A DNA stretch of 26,039 bases from NCBI GenBank assembly GCA_964616985.1, contig CAZTVF010000077.1, forward strand, positions 1 to 26,039, in the 5' to 3' direction. The notes below the pieces were generated by a model. That model searched no databases, was not told where the DNA came from, and was given only the letters and a program-made list of their open reading frames with translations. The first letter of the stretch is position 1. The number at the start of each line of letters is the position of its first letter. A program made the translations under genes and the position numbers. The stretch comes from CAZTVF01 sp964616985. Lineage in GTDB: Bacteria > Planctomycetota > Phycisphaerae > SM23-33. Shown one piece after another: positions 5,184 through 12,879 of this stretch.

Positions 5184-7598
5184 TTATCCCGCCAAGGAGT
5201 CGTCGAGGAGCTTGATGCGGTCGGCTTTGGGAAGGGCGGGGTCGTAGCCGGCGAGCTTGGGGGCGAGGGGCTTGAGAATCTGGAAGATGGCCTTCTCGGC
5301 CTCGACGGTGTCGCCGTCGGCAGTGATGACCTTCTTGAGTTCCTGCAGCAGCGGCACAGCCGCCCGGTCGCCCATGCCCTGGATCTCAGCGGCGGCGGCC
5401 TTGCGGGCGGCCTCGTCGGCGGCGGTAAGTTGGGCGACCAGCGAGGCCACGCGCTGGCGGTCGGCGTTCACCTGCCGGGCCTTGGCGTCGGCAAGCGTCT
5501 TCTCGACGGCGGCATTCTGGGCGGCCGACAGCTTGGCGGCAAGGTTGTTCTGCACGCCGGTGCACAGCTGCACCACCGACTGCCACTTCTCTTTGGCCCC
5601 CGCGGCCTCGATGCGATCGAGCACGCGCTTGACGCCCTCGGCCTGGACCTTCTCATCCTTCTGGTCGGCAACGGCCTTGGTGACGGCGGGGTCATCGGCG
5701 GCCAGCAGCGCCTCGACCCACTCGTTCCACACGGCCGCGGCCTGGGCATCCTTGGAGGCGCGGAACGAGTCCAGCGCCTCGGCCAGCATCGGCGCCGCCT
5801 CGGCCGGCCGCCCCGCTGTCAGCAACTCCAGGCCCAGTTGCCTCAACGTCGCGGGCAGTTCGGCCGACTTGGCCGTCCGCTGCACCGAAACGAGCATCTG
5901 CATGATCTTGATCCGTTGGTCGGCCGCATCGGCACGCTTGGCCAGGCTGGCCACCACGGTCGCCAGCAACTTCGCATCGCCCTTGGCCAGGATCGCCATC
6001 GCCGCGTCCCACGCCTGCTGCTTGACGGCGGCGTCGGACTCCGCCGCCGGGTCCGTCCGCTGAAGGATGATCTGGAGGTTTCGCTCGCCGCCCAGGGCGC
6101 CCATGGCCGCAATCACGGCCTGGCGAACGCCGCGGTCGGCGTCGCTGGCCAGCGGCTCGATGGCCACGGCCAGGTCGGCCTTGCCCATCTGACGGAAGCC
6201 GTTGACCGCCGCCAGACGCAGCGTGGCCGCGTTGTCCTTGACTGCCTCGCGGAAGACGGGGATGCACTCCTCGCCGCCCAGGCTGCCCATGGCCGTCAGC
6301 AGCGACTCGCGCAGGTCGAGCATTTCCTCGGCCTTGTCGATCTGATGATAGCGATCGATCAGCACGCCGCCGCAGTTGGCGCGGGCGTCCTTCTCCAGCG
6401 GGCCCTTGGCGGCGATTCGCCCCAGCGCGCTGGCCGCGGCCGCGGCGATGTCCGACTGGCGGCTCTTGATCTCCGCCAGCACCGCCGGCAGGGCCGCCGG
6501 ATCGCCCAGTTGTCCCAGCGAAGTCAGCGCGGCCTTGCGGACCTCGGGCGTCTCCTCGATCTTGAGACGTTCCAGAAGGGCCTTGCAGGCCTCGGGGTCG
6601 GCCAGGGCGTTCATCAGCAGCGCGATGTCGCGCCGGACGCGGAGGTCGGGGTCGCCCAGCATCGTTCGGAACTGCGTCCGCATCTCGGGCGGCAGCTTCT
6701 CCGGGGCGCTGAGGCGGCGCTCCATCAGGCGAGCCCCCACCAGCCGCACGTCGGCCAGCGAATCCTTCATCAGCGACATGAGCATCGCGTCGCGCTGGGC
6801 GACAGCGGTGGCCAGGTAGAGCATCTCGGCGGCCTTGCCCAGGCGATCGCGCAGCGCGGCGTTCTCGGCCTCCAGCAGGTTCTTCGACTTCGCCAGGCTG
6901 TCGGCCAGGTCCACCAGCCACTCCGAGCGGGGCTTGGAGGCGTTCTTCTCCCACCACTGCCTCCACTGAAGGCGGTCAGCCCCGAAGGCGCGGATGTTGG
7001 TGAGCTTGGTCAGCGCCTCCAGCGAGGCCGTGACGACGGCGGGGTCCTTGTCGTCCAGCAGCCGCACCAGCGCGTCAACGGCGGTTTTGTCCAGCACGCG
7101 CTGCAGCGAGGCGATGCACTCGAGGCGGATGGTGACGTCGCGTTTTTTGTCGGTGGCGATCTCGACGAGCTTCTCGGTGACGCCGTTGTTCTTGTACATC
7201 GCCAGGGCCTTTGCCGCGGCGGCGCGCACAGTGGGCTCCTCGCCGGTGAGCATGGCCATGAGGGGCTCGACGAAATCCTTCCGCTCCTCGCCATGCTTGG
7301 CGATGGCCTCGGCCACCGCGATCTGGGCGGGGCGGTTGAGGGGGTCGGACAGGAAGCCCCTCAGCGCGTCGGTGGCCTGGGGGTAGGTCTTGGAGAGCAG
7401 CAGTTCAGCCGCCTCGAGCTTCGTCTGGGCTGCGCGGGCGGGGTCGGCAAGCTGCCCCGAGAGCGTCTTGAGTTCGAGTTCCTCCCCGGAACTGAGTTTT
7501 TGGGTCGTCTGGGCGGCCGCCCTGGATGCCGCAAGGCAGCAGAGGGTCGCAAGGCAGATTGTCCAGACCGTTTTGCCCAAAATCGCCCGTCCCTTCAT
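5184..7598 (-). CDS. Secreted HEAT-repeat protein
   Basis: The product is an 804-residue exported alpha-solenoid. A signal peptide (1-29, hydrophobic core VWTICLATLCCLAA, cleavage near SRAAA-Q) is followed by many degenerate HEAT or PBS-lyase-type repeats. Clear examples are PTVRAAAAKALAMY, PAVVTASLEALTKL, PEVRKAALTSLGQLGD and RGVRQAVIAAMGALGG. The last 250 residues are helical and charged, more TPR or coiled-coil like. Such proteins usually act as scaffolds for protein partners in the envelope; no enzymatic motif is seen. The start is uncertain: GTG 7619 lies inside the likely promoter, ATG 7604 has no ribosome site, and ATG 7598 has a weak CGGA 8 nt upstream and gives the cleanest signal peptide. 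It is convergent with the URO-D-like gene, with the repeat cassette between them. Confidence 0.88.
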   Translation of the reverse strand: MKGRAILGKTVWTICLATLCCLAASRAAAQTTQKLSSGEELELKTLSGQLADPARAAQTKLEAAELLLSKTYPQATDALRGFLSDPLNRPAQIAVAEAIAKHGEERKDFVEPLMAMLTGEEPTVRAAAAKALAMYKNNGVTEKLVEIATDKKRDVTIRLECIASLQRVLDKTAVDALVRLLDDKDPAVVTASLEALTKLTNIRAFGADRLQWRQWWEKNASKPRSEWLVDLADSLAKSKNLLEAENAALRDRLGKAAEMLYLATAVAQRDAMLMSLMKDSLADVRLVGARLMERRLSAPEKLPPEMRTQFRTMLGDPDLRVRRDIALLMNALADPEACKALLERLKIEETPEVRKAALTSLGQLGDPAALPAVLAEIKSRQSDIAAAAASALGRIAAKGPLEKDARANCGGVLIDRYHQIDKAEEMLDLRESLLTAMGSLGGEECIPVFREAVKDNAATLRLAAVNGFRQMGKADLAVAIEPLASDADRGVRQAVIAAMGALGGERNLQIILQRTDPAAESDAAVKQQAWDAAMAILAKGDAKLLATVVASLAKRADAADQRIKIMQMLVSVQRTAKSAELPATLRQLGLELLTAGRPAEAAPMLAEALDSFRASKDAQAAAVWNEWVEALLAADDPAVTKAVADQKDEKVQAEGVKRVLDRIEAAGAKEKWQSVVQLCTGVQNNLAAKLSAAQNAAVEKTLADAKARQVNADRQRVASLVAQLTAADEAARKAAAAEIQGMGDRAAVPLLQELKKVITADGDTVEAEKAIFQILKPLAPKLAGYDPALPKADRIKLLDDSLAG

Positions 7599-7620
7599 TC
7601 CCATAATCCGCGAATCCACA

Positions 7621-7647
7621 ATAATATAAACCGCCCCGGTTAGTCAA
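7621..7647 (-). promoter_or_regulatory. Candidate promoter of the HEAT gene
   Basis: On the minus strand TTGACT (7642-7647) is followed after 15 nt by TATTAT (7621-7626), inside an AT-rich patch. Initiation near 7614 would exclude the GTG at 7619 as the start codon. Confidence 0.4.
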
Positions 7648-7865
7648 ACCTGACGAGCGATAAAAGAGGCCGAATCAGAACATATTTTAGGCGCCGCCGC
7701 GCCCGCTGTTGTAAGGACACCGCCCCGCCCGCGACGTTAGGGGCAAAAGGCCCGCCGGCCGGCGGGAGGAGGTCGTAAGTCGTAGGCAGTAGGTCGTAGG
7801 GAAGAGCGTTGCGTAAGCCAGGGTTTGGCGATTCCCATACCTTCAGTTAATGGGGCGGCTTTCCA

Positions 7866-7930
7866 AGGTGCCATGAGTCATTTGGGTGCCATGAGTCATC
7901 CGGGTGCCATGCGTCGTCCTGGGTGCCATG
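7866..7930 (+). repeat. Tandem repeat, 18-19 bp period
   Basis: Four successive starts of GGTGCCATG (units at 7866, 7884, 7902 and 7921) give three and a half copies. The first two units share GGTGCCATGAGTCAT; the third has drifted to GCGTCGTCC. Confidence 0.8.
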
Positions 7931-7957
7931 CTTTTAGGCCCGCAGGGCCAAAAGCAT
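7927..7957 (+). repeat. Hairpin CATGCTTTT...AAAAGCATG
   Basis: CATGCTTTT-A-GGCCC at 7927-7941 pairs with GGCC-AAAAGCATG ending at 7957, with one bulged A. The tandem array runs directly into it, so the two probably belong to one repeat family. Confidence 0.7.
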
Positions 7958-8138
7958 GTTTACATCACCGGGGGACAACACACGCTGCCCGAAAAGCCCG
8001 CGCGTATCTCGCCGCCTCCCGATCTTCCGCGCAGCGACGTCCACAGCGCCGATAGGCGAGCGATTGCCTGCCGTCCGGTTGCGCGAAGCTCCTCTCCTAC
8101 GACCTACTGCCTACGACCTTCCTTCACAGACAAACCCC

Positions 8139-8166
8139 TTGAAAACGGCCGGGCGTTCCGTATGAT
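8139..8166 (+). promoter_or_regulatory. Sigma70-type promoter of enolase
   Basis: TTGAAA (8139-8144) and TATGAT (8161-8166) have a 16-nt spacer. Initiation near 8173 gives a leader of about 57 nt that contains a small GTTTGT/ACAAAC hairpin before the ribosome site. Confidence 0.65.
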
Positions 8167-8229
8167 AAGCGACTTCGATTGGCTAACGGTTTGTCCCCCT
8201 TACAAACGATAACGAAAAAGGAAGAATAA

Positions 8230-9531
8230 ATGGCGAAGATCAAGGCGATCAAAGGTCGGCAGGTTCTGGACTCCCGCGGCAACCCCACGGTTGAAGTGGA
8301 CGTGCTTCTCGATAATGGCATCCTCGGCCGCGCCGCCGTCCCCTCCGGCGCCAGCACCGGCGAAAACGAGGCCGTCGAACTCCGCGACGGCGACAAGAAG
8401 GTCTACGGCGGCAAGGGCGTCCTCAAGGCCGTGGGCTTCGTCAACAACGACATCGCCAAGATCGTCGTCGGCATGGACGTGACCGACCAGGCCGGCATCG
8501 ACAAGAAGATGATCGACGCCGACGGCACGCCCACCAAGGCCAACTTCGGCGCCAACGCCATCCTGGGCGTCTCCCTGGCCGTCGCCCAGGCCGCCGCCCA
8601 AGCCGCTCGCAAGCCCCTGTACGAATACCTCGGCGGCGCCAAGGCCGTCACCCTGCCCGTGCCCATGATGAACATCCTCAACGGCGGCAAGCACGCCGAC
8701 GGCACGGTCGATTTCCAGGAATTCATGGTCCAGCCCTGGGGCGCCAAGAGCTTCTCCGAAGGCCTCCGCATGGGCACCGAAGTCTTCCACGCCCTCAAGA
8801 AGGTCCTCAAGAGCAAGGGCTACAACACCTCCGTCGGCGACGAGGGCGGCTACGCCCCCAGCCTCAAGACCAACGACGAAGCCCCCGAGCTGATACTGCA
8901 GGCCATCGAGGCCGCCGGCTACAAGCCCGGCAAGGACATCTGGCTGGCCCTGGACCCCGCCGCCAGCGAGATGGCCAACGAGGCCAAGGCCAAGGGCAAG
9001 GAAGGCTACTGCTTCTTCAAGAGCCAGCCCGACCGCATCGCCTCCAGCGATGAAATGATCGACATCTGGGCCAAGTGGTGCGCCAAGTACCCCATCCGCA
9101 GCATCGAAGACGGCCTGGCCGAGGACGATTGGGCCGGCTGGGCGAAGCTGACGGCCAAGCTGGGCGACAAGATCCAGCTCGTCGGCGACGACCTGTTCGT
9201 CACCAACGTGAAGTTCCTGCAGCGCGGCCTGAAGGAAAAGTGCGGCAACAGCATTCTGATCAAGGTCAACCAGATCGGCTCGTTGACCGAGACGCTGGCC
9301 GCCATCGACCTGGCCACGAGCAACAACTACAGCGCGGTGATCTCGCACCGCAGCGGCGAAACGGAAGACACGACCATCTCCGACCTGGTGGTCGCCAAGA
9401 ATACCGGTCAGATCAAGACCGGCTCGGCTTGCCGGACGGATCGCGTGTGCAAGTACAACCAGCTGCTCCGCATCGAAGAGCAACTCGGTTCGAGGGCTGT
9501 CTATGGAGCTGCAACCTGGCGAAAGGGCTGA
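8230..9531 (+). CDS. eno: Enolase (phosphopyruvate hydratase)
   Basis: Enolase converts 2-phosphoglycerate to phosphoenolpyruvate in glycolysis and the reverse in gluconeogenesis; it is cytoplasmic. At 433 residues it has normal length and all key elements: the SGASTG mobile loop (39-44), Glu164 in FQEFM, Glu205 in GDEGGYAP, magnesium ligands Asp242 (ALDPAASE), Glu293 (SIEDGL) and the GDD at 319-321, catalytic Lys345 in LIKVNQIGS, SHRSGETED (372-380) and Lys396 in GQIKTG. Small departures are NGGKHADG and GSACRTDR, both in positions that vary among bacteria. AAGGAAG lies 5 nt before ATG. The last 29 nt overlap the next gene, so the two are translationally linked and share the promoter at 8139-8166. 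Confidence 0.98.
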   Translation: MAKIKAIKGRQVLDSRGNPTVEVDVLLDNGILGRAAVPSGASTGENEAVELRDGDKKVYGGKGVLKAVGFVNNDIAKIVVGMDVTDQAGIDKKMIDADGTPTKANFGANAILGVSLAVAQAAAQAARKPLYEYLGGAKAVTLPVPMMNILNGGKHADGTVDFQEFMVQPWGAKSFSEGLRMGTEVFHALKKVLKSKGYNTSVGDEGGYAPSLKTNDEAPELILQAIEAAGYKPGKDIWLALDPAASEMANEAKAKGKEGYCFFKSQPDRIASSDEMIDIWAKWCAKYPIRSIEDGLAEDDWAGWAKLTAKLGDKIQLVGDDLFVTNVKFLQRGLKEKCGNSILIKVNQIGSLTETLAAIDLATSNNYSAVISHRSGETEDTTISDLVVAKNTGQIKTGSACRTDRVCKYNQLLRIEEQLGSRAVYGAATWRKG

Positions 9532-10051
9532 GAAGGAATCCCGGCCTCCCCTGCTGCCGGATTGGGTGATCCGAACCGGCGGACTGGTGGGTTTTCTGCT
9601 GCTGTCGCTGGCCGCCGTGGGCATCCTCGGCGCGGTGGTGCTGCTGCCGGAATATACGCGCCTCAAGAATGATGAATACCGGGTGCAGTGTGAGGCCGCG
9701 ACCGTAAAGGACCTCGAGTCGCTGGTCAAGACGAACGAGCGTTTCTTCGCCGCGGTCAAAGGCGGCGACCCGGTGGAGACCTCGCGCCTGGCGATGAGCA
9801 TCTGCAGCTACGTGCCGACCAACGAGACGGTGATCCCCATCCGCAGCCGCCTGCCCAGCACGCCGGGCGTGGTGAAGATCAACCCCGCGCCGCGCCCGCC
9901 CAAGCCCGACGACATGCTGATCCGCTACTCCGCCCGGGTGGAGAATCCTGCCACCCGCCGCGGACTGTGCCTCATCGCCGGCGGCCTGATGCTCGCGGCC
10001 ATGTTCCTCTACGCCACCCCCGGCCGGCGCAGACAAACCGCCCCGGCCTGA
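9503..10051 (+). CDS. Membrane protein overlapping eno; possible FtsB/DivIC-like
   Basis: The protein has 182 residues, with a short cytoplasmic N-terminus (1-24), a first membrane helix (about 25-48), a polar helical segment that could be a short coiled coil (52-86), a Pro-rich extracytoplasmic part, and a second helix (about 154-171) ending in a basic tail. In many bacteria the gene after eno encodes FtsB, a small single-pass coiled-coil division protein. The first helix plus coiled coil fits that plan, but the second helix and the extra 90 residues do not, and identity cannot be judged by eye. GAGGG lies 6 nt before ATG 9503, inside the eno coding end. The function stays open; division-related is only a guess from context. 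Confidence 0.8.
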   Translation: MELQPGERAEKESRPPLLPDWVIRTGGLVGFLLLSLAAVGILGAVVLLPEYTRLKNDEYRVQCEAATVKDLESLVKTNERFFAAVKGGDPVETSRLAMSICSYVPTNETVIPIRSRLPSTPGVVKINPAPRPPKPDDMLIRYSARVENPATRRGLCLIAGGLMLAAMFLYATPGRRRQTAPA

Positions 10052-10101
10052 TCCACCGCGCCAGCTGGCGGCCAGGCCATCTCGCTGGGTGGCGCCTCTT
10101 C

Positions 10102-10998
10102 TCACTGGAACTTCAACGTCTTGACCCAGGCGACCATCTCCTGGTCGACCTGGGCGATCTTCTTGCCGCAGATGTGCTCGATGGCCTTGATGCCGGCGTC
10201 GGCACCTTCGTGGTGGTCGCGGTAGTACGCGTAGAACTTCGCGAGCAGGCCCCGCGTCTGCAGGAACTGGCAGAAGTAGCGTGCCTGCGCGTAGTGAATG
10301 CCCCGGTCGGGGCCGTAGAACGCCTCGGTCGTCACAAGATCCGACAGGCTGCCGAGCTTGCCCGCGGCGATGGCCTTCTGCAGCGCGGGAAGCCGCCAGT
10401 TCGGCAGCCCGACGATCTCCGTCTCGGTGAAGCGGCACTGCTCGTGCAGGCTGGCGAGCCCCTCGTTGAACCAGTCGGGCTTGTCCGGGAAGTCGTACAC
10501 GATCAACGCGTGCGTCAGCTCGTGGATGAGCGTGCCCCCGCCGGTGGCGATGTTCATCACCATCATCCGCTCGGCCGGGTGGTAGTAGCCGTACGGCGAT
10601 AGCTTGCCCGCATCCTCGCCGAAGAGCTTCACCGACCACGCAGTGTAGCTGTTGGCGTCGCGCAGCAGCAGGATGCTGATCGGCTGATCGGGCTTGGCGC
10701 GAAAGTAGCTTCGCCACATCAGCGCCGCCGGCTGCACGACGGAGTTGCGGAGATGAGACCGCACCTCGTCGGCGGGCATGTTGCCGGCGACGATGAAGGG
10801 CGCGTCGGTCACGAGGGTGAACTTCGCATCGAGCTTCTTTTGAAGCTCCGCCGCGGCCTTCTGGCACGCCTCCACCAGTGCCTTGGACGGGTACGGCTGC
10901 GTGGCGGGCCTCGAGGTGGCCTGGCCATCCGCCGCCGGACTCGTGCACCATGCGACGGCCACCACCAGCACGATCACCACACCCATCGACCTTTTCAT
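10102..10998 (-). CDS. Secreted zinc metallopeptidase-like protein (peptidase MA type)
   Basis: The 298-residue exported protein has an N-terminal signal peptide (about 1-26). The cysteine in AVAWC is not in a good lipobox because Trp precedes it. The central motif is GGGTLIHELTHAL with His159, Glu160 and His163 as zinc ligands and catalytic base, and the third ligand is likely Glu179 in DWFNEGLASLHE. This is the gluzincin arrangement of the peptidase MA-like group, common as exported proteins in planctomycetes. The substrate is unknown. A strong ribosome site (AGGAG, 5 nt spacing) supports ATG 10998. It lies 77 nt downstream of the sigma factor gene on the same strand and is convergent with the eno pair, about 50 nt away. 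Confidence 0.88.
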   Translation of the reverse strand: MKRSMGVVIVLVVAVAWCTSPAADGQATSRPATQPYPSKALVEACQKAAAELQKKLDAKFTLVTDAPFIVAGNMPADEVRSHLRNSVVQPAALMWRSYFRAKPDQPISILLLRDANSYTAWSVKLFGEDAGKLSPYGYYHPAERMMVMNIATGGGTLIHELTHALIVYDFPDKPDWFNEGLASLHEQCRFTETEIVGLPNWRLPALQKAIAAGKLGSLSDLVTTEAFYGPDRGIHYAQARYFCQFLQTRGLLAKFYAYYRDHHEGADAGIKAIEHICGKKIAQVDQEMVAWVKTLKFQ

Positions 10999-11075
10999 TT
11001 TCGCTCCTTCTGCGGCGGCCGCCCCGCTTCACAACCTGCCTGCCGGCAGGCACGTCCCCAATCCACAATCTGCTC

Positions 11076-12755
11076 CTACGTCAGCAGGTCCGACTGCTGC
11101 GGGCGGACGATGCGGCGGAGCTTGCGCAGCGCGCGGAGCTCGATCTGGCGGACGCGTTCCTTGGAAATCCCCAGGTCCTTGCCCATCTGGTCGAGGGTCT
11201 TGCTGCGGCCCTCGTCATCGAGGCCATAGTGGTTGATGAGGATCGACCGCTCCAGCGACGACAGCCTCGAGAGCATCACGTCGATGCTCTCGCGAAGCTC
11301 CGGCAGGTTCGCCTCCTTGGGGTCGTAGATCCGCAGGCTGGAGGCGATGTCGAGGATCTCGTCGTTGCCGGTGGAGAAGTGGTCCATCTGGTACCGCTCG
11401 CGCGGCACGGTGCGGGCGAAGTTGCGGATGATCGCCCACGTCGCGTACGTCGAGAAGCGGTACCCGCGGAAGTAGTCGAACTTCTCCACCGCCCGCATCA
11501 GCGACACGTTGCCGTCGGAGATCAGCTCGAACAGCGTCATCGGCCCGCCGACGTGCTTCTTGGCCACCGACACCACCAGCCGCAGGTTCGCCCGGACGAT
11601 CGCGTTCTTCAGCGCGTTGGCCTGCAGCAGCAGCGACTCCACCTGCCGCAGCTGCGTCGCCTTCACGTGGTCGGTGCTGATCTGCTTGCGGAGGCCCTCG
11701 GCCTTGTGCTTGAGATAGTTGTAGCGGCGAAACAGGTCGCGTTCCTGTTCCGCCGTCAGCAGCGGCACCTCGTACAGGGCCTTGAGGTACGGGGGCAGAT
11801 CGGCCGGCGGACGAGGCAGGCGGCCTTCCAGCAGGGGCTCGCCCGCACTGTCGCTGCCGCTGGGGCCCAGGATCAGCTCGTCGGCGTTGGGCAGATCGAA
11901 CTGCGGGTTGTAGATGTAGGGCACCGGGCGGGCGACGAGGAGCTTGGCCCGGCTCTCGTTGATGATGCGATAGATGCTGCCTCGCGTGCGGCGATATTTC
12001 TGCGCCAGCGCCGGCACGGCAGAGCCGTTGAGGAAATCGTGATAGATGGCCTGTTTGTCCTCGTCGCCGATCTTGTCGGCGAGGTTGGGGAACACGGCCA
12101 TGTCGGGGTGCTCGGCGTCGTTGCGGCGGATGGTGTAGCGGATCGTCTCCACCGCCCTGCCGGTGCGGGCGGCCAGTCGGCGGGCGACCTCGCTGAGCGT
12201 GCAGTGGCTGAACGAGACCATGCGCCGCGCGCGGCGGAGGATGTCCGCCCGCTCGGCGGGAGTCATCTGCGAGAATTTCATCGATCGCGTGATCTGCTGC
12301 GTGCGGCGGCCGGCGAAGTCCTCGACGGAACTGGCCAGGAACGCCAGCCGCCGCTTGCCGTCGGGGAAGACCAGCCGCCGGGCGACCAGGCCGCCGTCCA
12401 TCCACCGCTGGATCGTCTTGGTGGAGACGTTGAACCGCTTGGCCAGGCCCGGGATGTCGTAGAGGGGCTGCGAGTATTCGATCGTGCGAAATTCGAAGCT
12501 GTCGCAGATCTCCAGGATGAGCGTCGCCAGGTCCGCCCGCAGGGTCTTGCCGGTCATGGGCCCCGCGTCGGCCTGCGTCCGCGGACGAAAGCCGGTGAGA
12601 CGGAAGACGATGAAGTCGTACGGGTAGTCCTGCTGGGGGTTGAGGATCTGGATGAGGGATTCGGCGGCGTCGACGTAACCTTTGCGGAGGCGGACGAGCC
12701 CCGCCGTCAACTCCGTCGAGAGGTCCTCGATCGGCTTGTTATAGTACTTTCGCAC
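11076..12755 (-). CDS. Sigma70-family sigma factor with N-terminal HTH-like segments
   Basis: The C-terminal half (about 323-549 of 559 residues) is a group 2/3-like sigma factor. Region 1.2/2.1 starts at YLKALYEVPLLTAEQERDLF. Region 2 contains ANLRLVVSVAKKH, LISDGNVSLMRAVEKFDY and RGYRFSTYATWAI. Region 4 contains LSSLERSILINHYGL and the HTH DLGISKERVRQIELRALRKL. Only about 45 residues separate regions 2 and 4, so region 3 is missing or minimal. The N-terminal 310 residues are not a usual region 1.1. They contain an excisionase/MerR-like HTH (98-150, IPGLAKRFNVSTKTIQRWMDGG) and two further HTH-like stretches (187-210, LSEVARRLAART; 240-268, VPALAQKYRRTRGSIYRI). The start is GTG with AAGGGG 6 nt upstream. 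No anti-sigma gene is adjacent. Which promoters it serves is unknown. Confidence 0.93.
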   Translation of the reverse strand: MRKYYNKPIEDLSTELTAGLVRLRKGYVDAAESLIQILNPQQDYPYDFIVFRLTGFRPRTQADAGPMTGKTLRADLATLILEICDSFEFRTIEYSQPLYDIPGLAKRFNVSTKTIQRWMDGGLVARRLVFPDGKRRLAFLASSVEDFAGRRTQQITRSMKFSQMTPAERADILRRARRMVSFSHCTLSEVARRLAARTGRAVETIRYTIRRNDAEHPDMAVFPNLADKIGDEDKQAIYHDFLNGSAVPALAQKYRRTRGSIYRIINESRAKLLVARPVPYIYNPQFDLPNADELILGPSGSDSAGEPLLEGRLPRPPADLPPYLKALYEVPLLTAEQERDLFRRYNYLKHKAEGLRKQISTDHVKATQLRQVESLLLQANALKNAIVRANLRLVVSVAKKHVGGPMTLFELISDGNVSLMRAVEKFDYFRGYRFSTYATWAIIRNFARTVPRERYQMDHFSTGNDEILDIASSLRIYDPKEANLPELRESIDVMLSRLSSLERSILINHYGLDDEGRSKTLDQMGKDLGISKERVRQIELRALRKLRRIVRPQQSDLLT

Positions 12756-12821
12756 CGCGACCCCTTTTTACAGCAAGTCGACCGCAAGCCCAACCGCAAC
12801 CTTCTTGACCGCATACGAATC

Positions 12822-12865
12822 AAAACCATGCCGGGCGCGGCGGCGAGAAATCCTGCCGCCGCGCC
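12822..12865 (-). terminator. Terminator-like hairpin after the lipoprotein gene
   Basis: A perfect 11-bp GC stem (GGCGCGGCGGC at 12834-12844 with GCCGCCGCGCC at 12855-12865) lies 14 nt after the lipoprotein stop. On the minus strand TTTT follows 8 nt later, so it is a good hairpin with an imperfect U tract. Confidence 0.6.
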
Positions 12866-12879
12866 GACAGAGGTTCAAA

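Larger units (their letters stand above)
7779..8117. repeat. Non-coding element bounded by a 22-bp inverted repeat
   Basis: GTCGTAGGCAGTAGGTCGTAGG (22 nt) at 7779-7800 is repeated perfectly in inverted orientation at 8096-8117. The 339-bp unit contains a short tandem array (7866-7930) and a hairpin (7927-7957) and no plausible gene. Just outside on the left is a 16-bp palindrome, CCCGCCGGCCGGCGGG (7751-7766). It fills most of the 610-bp gap between the HEAT gene and enolase and could be a small non-autonomous mobile element; no transposase is present. Confidence 0.6.

Noticed and set aside
5430..7643. Long open frame on the plus strand opposite the HEAT gene, and similar frames opposite 16774-19881
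   Set aside because: High GC keeps antisense frames open; composition is His/Gly/Arg-rich with no domain, and the minus-strand proteins have signal peptides and repeats.
10052..10101. Bidirectional terminator between the convergent eno pair and the metallopeptidase gene
   Set aside because: Only a short GCCAGCTGGC palindrome with no U tract on either strand.
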